The translations under genes were made by a program, and so were the position numbers. Below the pieces are notes generated by a model that was not told where the DNA came from, ran no database searches, and saw nothing but the letters and a program-made list of their open reading frames with translations. From positions 62,001-126,000 of the forward strand of contig JABMPT010000013.1 of assembly GCA_013202845.1 (NCBI GenBank): a stretch of DNA of 64,000 bases. The letters run 5' to 3'. This stretch comes from Candidatus Woesearchaeota archaeon (lineage in GTDB: Archaea > Nanobdellota > Nanobdellia > Woesearchaeales > GCA-2686295). Each line of letters opens with the position of its first letter. Positions within the stretch are counted from its first letter, which is position 1. This document shows positions 58,442 to 64,000 of the stretch, in pieces.

Positions 58442-58795
58442 ATGGCAAAGACCAAGGAATCGGATTTCTATCAACTGGTGGCTTACATTAACAAGCTGTC
58501 AGGCAGGATATCTGAGATAGAGGATGAGTCAAAAGATGTCCTGAAAGAGAGTTCTAAAAAAGGTTCTGAACTGAAAAAGATAGTTGCAGGTTTGAAGTCT
58601 GAGATTGAGCAGTTGAAAAAAGCATCCGGTTCTGCAAAAGAGATTATTGAAAGACAGAAAAACATAATCTCAAACCTAGCAAAGAATTTCAAAGACATAA
58701 CAAAAGATGAACAATTTGAACGTTTGAAAGGAAAGATCGATGCCTGGGGTCCGGACAGAATTGCAACTAGGAAAGAGTTGAAGAAGAGTCTTTAG
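58442..58795 (+). CDS. Small coiled-coil protein
   Basis: 117 residues, almost all coiled coil (LSGRISEIEDESKDVLKE, LKSEIEQLKKASGSAKEI), with a short C-terminal GKIDAWGPDRIATRKEL. TATA AATATTTAAACA lies about 20-30 nt upstream. It overlaps the convergent DUF1385 gene by 29 nt. Unknown function; possibly partners with the 668-residue coiled-coil protein nearby. Confidence 0.65.
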   Translation: MAKTKESDFYQLVAYINKLSGRISEIEDESKDVLKESSKKGSELKKIVAGLKSEIEQLKKASGSAKEIIERQKNIISNLAKNFKDITKDEQFERLKGKIDAWGPDRIATRKELKKSL

Positions 58796-59663
58796 TTTCT
58801 GCTTTCAATGCTGCTTCTAATGATTTTATCGCCACTTCTATTTGATCATCTGCAGGTTTTTTCGTTGTTATCTTCTGCAACAGCATTCCAGGAGCAGCTA
58901 TTATCTTGAATATTTTTTTGTTGTAATGCACTCCTGAAACTTTCAATATTTCATATGAAACTCCTGCTATTACTGGCAGCAATAATATCCTCAGAAAATA
59001 TTTCATCCAGAATCCAGTGCCAAGAGGTATGAACATATAAAACACTATGCTTATGACCACTACCAATAAAAGAAACTCTGTTCCGCACCTTGGATGCGTG
59101 GTTTGGTATTTGCGAACATTCTTCACAGTAAGGTCTTTCTTTGCCTCATAGCAATGAACAGCCATGTGCTCTGCGCCGTGATACTCGAACATCCTCTGCA
59201 CATCCTTCATCAGAGAAAGAGCCCATAAATACCCTAAAAAAATTCCCAGTTTTATGACACCATCAATGAGATTAAACCAGAAATTGTTAAGTTCAAGAGT
59301 TTTCTTGAAAAAATGAGCGAGAAGTAATGGTAAGAACTTGAATATTAACAGAACCGCAACTATTGAAACTATCAAAGTGAAGACAAGTTCCTTTTTTGTC
59401 AACTTTTCTTCTTCCTCTTCCAATGCTTCGTTAGCAGAATAAGTCAATGCCCTAGTTCCAAGCACAACAGTTTCCCCTAAAACAATAATACCACGAATAA
59501 AAGGAAATCCAAGAAACTTGTTTCTTTTAGTCACAGAAACGTACTTCTGCGTCTTGACAGATATCTTCTTATTAGGTTTTCTGACAGCAACAGCATAATG
59601 ATTCGGCGCTCGCATCAACACGCCTTCTATAACTGCCTGTCCTCCAATCAAAGGTTTTCCCAT
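58767..59663 (-). CDS. DUF1385 (YqhQ-like) membrane protein
   Basis: 298 residues. Family motifs: IGGQAVIEGVLMRAPNHYAV at the N-terminus, PFIRGIIVLGE, EYHGAEHMAVHCYE and THPRCGTEFLLLVVVISI. Five or so transmembrane segments fall between residues 90 and 255. DUF1385 is widespread in Firmicutes and some archaea; conserved His/Cys/Arg in the EYHGAEH and HPRCG segments look enzymatic. The function is not established. Confidence 0.88.
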   Translation of the reverse strand: MGKPLIGGQAVIEGVLMRAPNHYAVAVRKPNKKISVKTQKYVSVTKRNKFLGFPFIRGIIVLGETVVLGTRALTYSANEALEEEEEKLTKKELVFTLIVSIVAVLLIFKFLPLLLAHFFKKTLELNNFWFNLIDGVIKLGIFLGYLWALSLMKDVQRMFEYHGAEHMAVHCYEAKKDLTVKNVRKYQTTHPRCGTEFLLLVVVISIVFYMFIPLGTGFWMKYFLRILLLPVIAGVSYEILKVSGVHYNKKIFKIIAAPGMLLQKITTKKPADDQIEVAIKSLEAALKAETKDSSSTLS

Positions 59664-59716
59664 GGAGAAACGGATTAAATAATTAGTATAAAAAGTTAGT
59701 GATTAGAACTTCTAGA

Positions 59717-60223
59717 TTACAATCCTAAAGATTTAAGAACTTCGCCAATCTGAACTGCACCACCAGACAGGTTCTTGTCTTTCGAAAGCTTATATTTGGC
59801 AACAATTTGATAGAGAATATTTAGCTCAGACACTAGGATATTAATCTCTTTTAACCTTGTCTTATCAACATTATCAGCTGAACAAGAAATACCTAGCTCA
59901 TTAAGCCAAGAAAAGTCTCCTAACAACTCAGCATCAGTAATCTTTCTCTGTTCTTCCAAACCCTCATCAACAAGTTCATCCAGTTTAGCATTATAATCCC
60001 CAATTGTTCTATAACCTCTGCATTCTTCAAACAGCTTAAACAAGGATGTAATACCTTTTTTGAGACTTTCATCAGCTATCTCTAGAAGCAAATCATTATA
60101 ATGTCTTATTCTCTTACCAATAACCATCTCTGCAAGGGTCAATTCCTGATAAGAAAGAGGCTTGTCAAGATAATCATCAATATTATGACTATGATAAACT
60201 GGTTTACCCCCCATTGCAGTCAT
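59717..60223 (-). CDS. Soluble helical protein of unknown function
   Basis: ATG at 60223 is preferred; an in-frame TTG lies 12 nt upstream. About 168 residues, mostly helical and acidic, with GGKPVYHSHNIDD near the start and a LTLAEMVIGKRIRHYNDLLL helix. It starts 18 nt after the CYTH gene stop and is probably in its operon. No family recognised. Confidence 0.6.
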   Translation of the reverse strand: MTAMGGKPVYHSHNIDDYLDKPLSYQELTLAEMVIGKRIRHYNDLLLEIADESLKKGITSLFKLFEECRGYRTIGDYNAKLDELVDEGLEEQRKITDAELLGDFSWLNELGISCSADNVDKTRLKEINILVSELNILYQIVAKYKLSKDKNLSGGAVQIGEVLKSLGL

Positions 60224-60241
60224 GGTAATGAACAATATATT

Positions 60242-60778
60242 TTAAGTTTTTTTATTTTTCTTTTTATAATATTTTATTAGTTTTGGGCCACCCCACTTCT
60301 TACAATCCTCTTTTTTAAAACCAAGAAGTTCAACATATTTGTAGATTGTTTCAACATCAGGCCCTTCTATTTCCAAGAATTCTGGGATATAAGAGTACTC
60401 ACCTGTTAATTTGTCAAGCTCAAAGTGAACTTTGTCTATAACATAGCTTGTCCTGTGCTTTTCAAAGCCCTGCCAGCAATGAAAGCCCAACAATTTAAGG
60501 ATCTGCTTCATCTTTTCAAAGTCTGAGACCTCAACCTCATATTCATCACGAACTTTGGCTTTCTCACTCTTAACATGCTTCTTAAGAGTCAGAGTTGATT
60601 TAGAACCACTCTTTCTTAGCCTGAATAAGCCTTTAGACTTGTGTATAGGATCATCTTCAAAATCAAATAGCATTGAATCAACTTTGTCATCAAAAACTTT
60701 CTTAGCGCCTAAAGAAACCAGCCTCTTTTCTAATTCTTTCCTGTCTATCTCCAGAATTTTTACTTCAATTTCTCTCAT
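60242..60778 (-). CDS. CYTH-domain protein (CyaB / class IV adenylyl cyclase-like)
   Basis: 178 residues. The ExExK signature is at residues 3-7 (EIEVK). Tunnel-lining strands follow: MLFDFEDDPI, GLFRLRKSGSKSTLTLK, VRDEYEVEVSDFE, KHRTSYVIDKVHFELDKL and FLEIEGPD. CYTH enzymes act on triphosphate substrates: archaeal members may be class IV adenylyl cyclases or thiamine-/tripolyphosphatases. Which one is unknown. It leads an operon with the helical protein downstream. Confidence 0.87.
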   Translation of the reverse strand: MREIEVKILEIDRKELEKRLVSLGAKKVFDDKVDSMLFDFEDDPIHKSKGLFRLRKSGSKSTLTLKKHVKSEKAKVRDEYEVEVSDFEKMKQILKLLGFHCWQGFEKHRTSYVIDKVHFELDKLTGEYSYIPEFLEIEGPDVETIYKYVELLGFKKEDCKKWGGPKLIKYYKKKNKKT

Positions 60779-60858
60779 AATTAAAGCTCATAACAAATAG
60801 TATATATAAATTACCATTTTACAATAAATTTTTAAATTTGTCATTCTTTGCCATTTTA

Positions 60859-62130
60859 ATGAAGTACATCGCAGACCTTCATATACATTCTAGATATAGC
60901 CGGGCGTGTTCAAGCCAGATAGATGTAAAAGTTCTCGAGAAATGGGCAAAGATTAAAGGTGTTCATATGCTTGGCACAGGTGACTTTACACATCCTGACT
61001 GGAACAAAGAGCTGAAGGATTATTTGGTCGAGGACGGCTCTGGAATTCTGAAAACAAGCTCTGGATTTCCATATGTTCTTCAGACCGAGATATCGCTAAT
61101 GTACAGCCAGGCAGATAAAGGGAGGAGAGTTCATATTGTAGTTCTTGCACCAAGCTTTGAAGTTGTTGACCAGATCATCGAGTATTTGCAAAAGCACGGC
61201 AGACTGGACTATGATGGCAGACCAATTTTCAAGATATCTGCGCATGATTTTGTATACGAGATGAGAAGGATATCATACGATATTGAGGTTATACCTGCAC
61301 ACATCTGGACACCATGGTTCAGCTTGTTTGGCTCGAAATCAGGCTTTGACTCACTGCATGAATGTTTCAAAGACCAGGAACAGTATATCCACGCTATTGA
61401 AACAGGTCTGTCCTCTGACCCGCCAATGAACTGGAGGTTGAAGCAGTTAGACAAGATAAACATTGTCTCGTCCTCAGACATGCACAGTTTCTGGCCCTGG
61501 AGAATGGGAAGGGAAGCGACAATATTTGAGTTAAAAGAGTTGACTTACGCAAAATTATTAAGAGCTTTGAGAGCAGGAGAGGGCTTGGCAGGAACTGTGG
61601 AAGTAGACCCTAGCTACGGAAAATACCACTTTGACGGCCACAGGAACTGCAATATTGTAATGGATCCAAAAGAAACCCTGAAGCATAAGAACATCTGTCC
61701 AGGTTGCAAGCGAGAAATGACATTAGGAGTTGCATATCGAGTTGAGCAATTAGCTGACAGGGAAGAAGGCTACAAAAAACCAGATGCAAAACCCTTCCAT
61801 ACCTTGCTCCCGTTATCAGAGATACTGGCTGCGATTATGAACAAAACTATTTCTGCAAAGATAATATGGAAGGAATACAATAAATTGTTGAAGAGGTTCG
61901 GCTCAGAGTATAATATATTATTCGATGCTCCTGAAGAAAAAATCAAGGAAGAAACACATCCAAAGATTGCAAAAGCTATAATGGATAACAGGGCTGGTAA
62001 ATTAAAAGTTAAGCCTGGCTATGATGGAGTTTATGGAGAACTAGAAATTGACAGCATCGAAGAAAAAGAAGTTGTCGAAGAAGAGAAGAAGCCAAAACCA
62101 ACGCAGAAAGGACTTGGTGAGTTTTTCTAA
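60859..62130 (+). CDS. Endonuclease Q (PHP-domain deaminated-base endonuclease)
   Basis: I place the start at ATG 60859 (MKYIADLHIHS), 21 nt after an in-frame TTG. 423 residues. PHP-domain signatures: DLHIHSRYSRACS, MLGTGDFTHPDWNKEL, VLQTEISLMYS, VIPAHIWTPWFSLFGSKSGF, ETGLSSDPPMNWR and SSSDMHSFWPWR. A zinc knuckle CPGCKREM follows near residue 288. The C-terminus QKGLGEFF is a PCNA-interacting (PIP) peptide. EndoQ nicks DNA 5' to uracil, hypoxanthine or abasic sites to start repair. Confidence in the family is high. Confidence 0.93.
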   Translation: MKYIADLHIHSRYSRACSSQIDVKVLEKWAKIKGVHMLGTGDFTHPDWNKELKDYLVEDGSGILKTSSGFPYVLQTEISLMYSQADKGRRVHIVVLAPSFEVVDQIIEYLQKHGRLDYDGRPIFKISAHDFVYEMRRISYDIEVIPAHIWTPWFSLFGSKSGFDSLHECFKDQEQYIHAIETGLSSDPPMNWRLKQLDKINIVSSSDMHSFWPWRMGREATIFELKELTYAKLLRALRAGEGLAGTVEVDPSYGKYHFDGHRNCNIVMDPKETLKHKNICPGCKREMTLGVAYRVEQLADREEGYKKPDAKPFHTLLPLSEILAAIMNKTISAKIIWKEYNKLLKRFGSEYNILFDAPEEKIKEETHPKIAKAIMDNRAGKLKVKPGYDGVYGELEIDSIEEKEVVEEEKKPKPTQKGLGEFF

Positions 62131-62564
62131 TTCTTATAGAATACCCCTTCCTTGTAATTCTCAAAAACCTTTTCGCTTGGAAAATAAATCGGTGACGGCA
62201 ACTCGTTAAGGTCAAACCATTTCCACTCTGTTATTTCATCAGGTTCCAACACTTGTGCTTCTCCTTCAGAATCTTCGCATAGAAAACCTGTTGTCACGAA
62301 GTGAGCGCCTTCGACAATGTCATTTGTTAAGGTTATGACTTTCATACTCTTGACTTTAATACCTGTTTCTTCCATCACTTCTCTTTTGGCACCTTCTTCA
62401 AATGTTTCGCCAAAGTGAAGCTTGCCGCCTGGCATTGTCCACTTCCCAGCACCTTCCAGTAAACTATCTGCTTTTTCAGGATCGTCATGGCGTCTGCCAA
62501 GTAATACCTTACCATCTCTAAGAATCATCACTCCAAAACCTACACCAATTTTTTTATCCCCCAT
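62127..62564 (-). CDS. Nudix hydrolase
   Basis: 145 residues with the Nudix box GGKLHFGETFEEGAKREVME-ETG, fitting G-x5-E-x7-REVxEExG. The N-terminal strand is GVGFGVMILRDGKVLLGRRH. The fold end WKWFDLNELPSPIYFPSE resembles ADP-ribose or nucleotide-sugar type Nudix enzymes. The substrate is not deducible. It overlaps the convergent EndoQ gene by 4 nt; a role in clearing damaged nucleotides would fit that neighbour but is inference. Confidence 0.9.
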   Translation of the reverse strand: MGDKKIGVGFGVMILRDGKVLLGRRHDDPEKADSLLEGAGKWTMPGGKLHFGETFEEGAKREVMEETGIKVKSMKVITLTNDIVEGAHFVTTGFLCEDSEGEAQVLEPDEITEWKWFDLNELPSPIYFPSEKVFENYKEGVFYKN

Positions 62565-62597
62565 AGAAAAGCTGATAAAAAATAATCATTAATAAAT

Positions 62598-63527
62598 TTA
62601 TCGGGAGTTAATCTCAGACACAACTGCATCAGCCCATTTTTCACCATGCATATGTTTTCCATACAACACTAAACCAGCGTGACATGGAGGAGTAAAGTCT
62701 GTCTGCATTGTTTCTTTTGTTAAATAATTGTACAACCCAGATTCATTAGCTGGAGCAAAAGCGACATCAACAGAATCATTCGGACGTTCTTCTAATGGTC
62801 TACTATTAACTTGTTCTCTTACTTCTTGTGAAGACACATTTATAGGAATATAACCAGTTAAATTTGGTTTTCTTGGAAATGAAAGTTGATCTTCTGTTAA
62901 TCCCAAAAATCTAAAGTCAGCTGGATTATATTGATCTTGAGAAACCATTATTTCTTCAGCAATTTCATCAATCTGATATTCTACAACCTTAGTTGTAACT
63001 AATTCAATGTCTCCGCCTTGATTATGATAAATATTTGGGTATACATTGGTATCCCCTCTAACAGTCAATGTCAGAAGTCCATCGGTTGTTATTACAAAAG
63101 TATCAATCCCTAAAGCAGGTCTGGGTAAAAGAATTCCTGCCTCGGCATACATATCCTTTATTGTATCATCATTCAAAGCTCTGTTATAAGGATAAAATGA
63201 TTGATCAACCATTATCTTGACAGAATCATTCTTTTGTAAATAACCAACCATGGTTACAACCGGTCCTGGCCACATATCAGGTTTGTCTCCTTTGTATATT
63301 GCGTTTAAAGGATTCTTAGAACTGTCTAAATGATAAGGTTTTATAATCCACCCTTCGTCTGGTTTATTAACCTTCTCAAATTGATCTTGTAATTGTTTGC
63401 CCCAATTAGTTCTTATTATCTTACTAAGACCAAGAGGTTTTTTAGTAGGATAACTAACAAATTTTATATTTTTACCATCGATTGGCATCTCAAAATCTTG
63501 AACTATGTTCCAAGTATCTGTTTTCAT
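62598..63527 (-). CDS. Protein of unknown function
   Basis: 309 residues, soluble. Strand-rich segments LGIDTFVITTDGLLTLTVRG and YHNQGGDIEL near 138-175 resemble a divergent Nudix-type sheet, but no Nudix box is present. An N-terminal DTWNIVQDFEMPIDGKNIKF and a Cys-His end PPCHAGLVLYGKHMHGE are visible. It lies between the Nudix gene and the PAC2 gene on the same strand, with 33 nt gaps. Confidence 0.65.
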   Translation of the reverse strand: MKTDTWNIVQDFEMPIDGKNIKFVSYPTKKPLGLSKIIRTNWGKQLQDQFEKVNKPDEGWIIKPYHLDSSKNPLNAIYKGDKPDMWPGPVVTMVGYLQKNDSVKIMVDQSFYPYNRALNDDTIKDMYAEAGILLPRPALGIDTFVITTDGLLTLTVRGDTNVYPNIYHNQGGDIELVTTKVVEYQIDEIAEEIMVSQDQYNPADFRFLGLTEDQLSFPRKPNLTGYIPINVSSQEVREQVNSRPLEERPNDSVDVAFAPANESGLYNYLTKETMQTDFTPPCHAGLVLYGKHMHGEKWADAVVSEINSR

Positions 63528-63560
63528 AAACAGCCAGAAATTAGAAGTAGTTTATATAGT

Positions 63561-64000
63561 TTAACCCAGATAACTCATATATTTCTTATCGCTCTCTTCT
63601 GTTGTCTTTGTGGTTTGCTGCATCAATGTTTTGAGTTTGCTCTCGAAGTCCACTGCCTGTTTCATCAAAGGCTTGTAGTCAACCTTCAAACCAAGGTATT
63701 TATCCAAAACCTCTATGACTTTCGCAGCTGCTTTGCTGTCTGGCAAGGCAGAATTTGTTTCTGCAAAGATGCATACAGCATCATCGTGTTTCAGCATTAT
63801 ACTAGAGGTGACACCGACAACTATGCTTTCATCTATCGGTTTCAAGCCGACTTTTTTCAAGGCATCATCACCAAAGTAGAATAATTGAGTATCTTTATCA
63901 GACATCATTGCCTGCGATGCAACCCCTTCAATGCTTATTATTTTCTTGGCCTTTACCTGTTCGGCCATTTCAAGTATTGCTTCTGCAATATCCCATTCTT
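63561..64000 (-). CDS. PAC2-family (proteasome assembly chaperone-like) protein, N-terminus cut by window edge
   Basis: The frame continues in phase from an internal ATG at 63968 to the right edge (EWDIAEAILEMAEQ...), so the true start is outside the window. The visible part matches the PAC2/DUF75 family: KIISIEGVAS, SIVVGVTSSIMLKHDDAVCI, FAETNSALPDSKAAAKVIEV and a C-terminal helix. Archaeal members assist proteasome assembly or act as ATP-independent activators. A TT-rich gap separates it from the 309-residue gene. Confidence 0.8.
   Translation of the reverse strand, partial: EWDIAEAILEMAEQVKAKKIISIEGVASQAMMSDKDTQLFYFGDDALKKVGLKPIDESIVVGVTSSIMLKHDDAVCIFAETNSALPDSKAAAKVIEVLDKYLGLKVDYKPLMKQAVDFESKLKTLMQQTTKTTEESDKKYMSYLG

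Noticed and set aside
63393-63884. 163-codon plus frame at the right end
   Set aside because: It overlaps two genes with recognisable or continuous minus-strand frames and shows only Phe/Cys/Leu-rich shadow composition.

Overview
The window reads as part of the chromosome of an AT-rich archaeon, most likely a DPANN-type lineage (Woesearchaeota/Pacearchaeota-like; this placement is inference). Archaeal marks are: type 2 peptidyl-tRNA hydrolase, RNA 3'-phosphate cyclase RtcA, endonuclease Q with a C-terminal PCNA-binding peptide, a PAC2-family protein, TrmB, HTH_10 (Bat-type) and DUF4443 regulators, an intron-bearing tRNA-Leu, TATA boxes 25-30 nt from start codons (leaderless genes), GGTGAT/GGGGTG ribosome binding sites, and class III (pilin-like) signal sequences. 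Several bacterial-looking families (PlsB-like acyltransferase, SfsA, DUF1385, MscS, ECF S-component, DegT-like enzyme) are mixed in.

Layout. 1-5374: minus-strand operon of three surface/secreted proteins, including a large pilin-like protein cut by the left edge. 5375-6687: an HTH_10 regulator and a small gene that share a near-identical palindromic operator. 6689-9316: a methionyl-tRNA synthetase with an inserted B3/B4 domain. 9317-22500: an AT-rich accessory island. It has a gene-free 500 bp stretch with serial hairpins; a translationally coupled cluster of an Abi_C/HEPN-like protein, a membrane protein, a second HEPN-like protein, an HNH protein and a 23-residue membrane peptide; three membrane-anchored outward-facing proteins; four tandem tiny HTH proteins feeding into an AlbA_2 (Schlafen-type) protein; an Mrr nuclease with a duplicated C-terminal remnant nearby; and an OLD-family ATPase-nuclease. 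22981-25880: DUF4430 / ECF S-component / DUF4430 operon facing a DUF4443-type regulator across a 68 bp gap with two inverted repeats; probably vitamin uptake. 25867-34702: HIT, TrmB, YkgJ, PLP enzyme, tRNA-Thr, an HD/PEP-mobile-domain operon, MscS, tRNA-Leu with intron, small membrane proteins and lipoproteins. 34787-46268: housekeeping (Pth2, LysRS, RimK plus protease, acyltransferase, SfsA, MnmC-like methyltransferase, RtcA), with a tRNA-Arg and two degenerate copies of its 3' end that bracket single genes. 46261-54132: a giant secreted subtilase with eleven Ca-motif repeats and a dockerin-like pair. 54307-64000: MtnA plus class II aldolase (methylthioribose/5-deoxyribose disposal), coiled-coil proteins, DUF1385, CYTH, EndoQ, Nudix, and a PAC2 protein cut by the right edge.

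The best candidates for an undescribed system are the 9383-12209 cluster (structured RNA candidate plus two RX4-6H proteins, membrane proteins and HNH) and the 15467-17065 tandem-HTH/AlbA_2 operon. No CRISPR array, transposase, integrase, rRNA gene or replication origin was recognised. All family calls come from reading motifs by eye; no database search was run.
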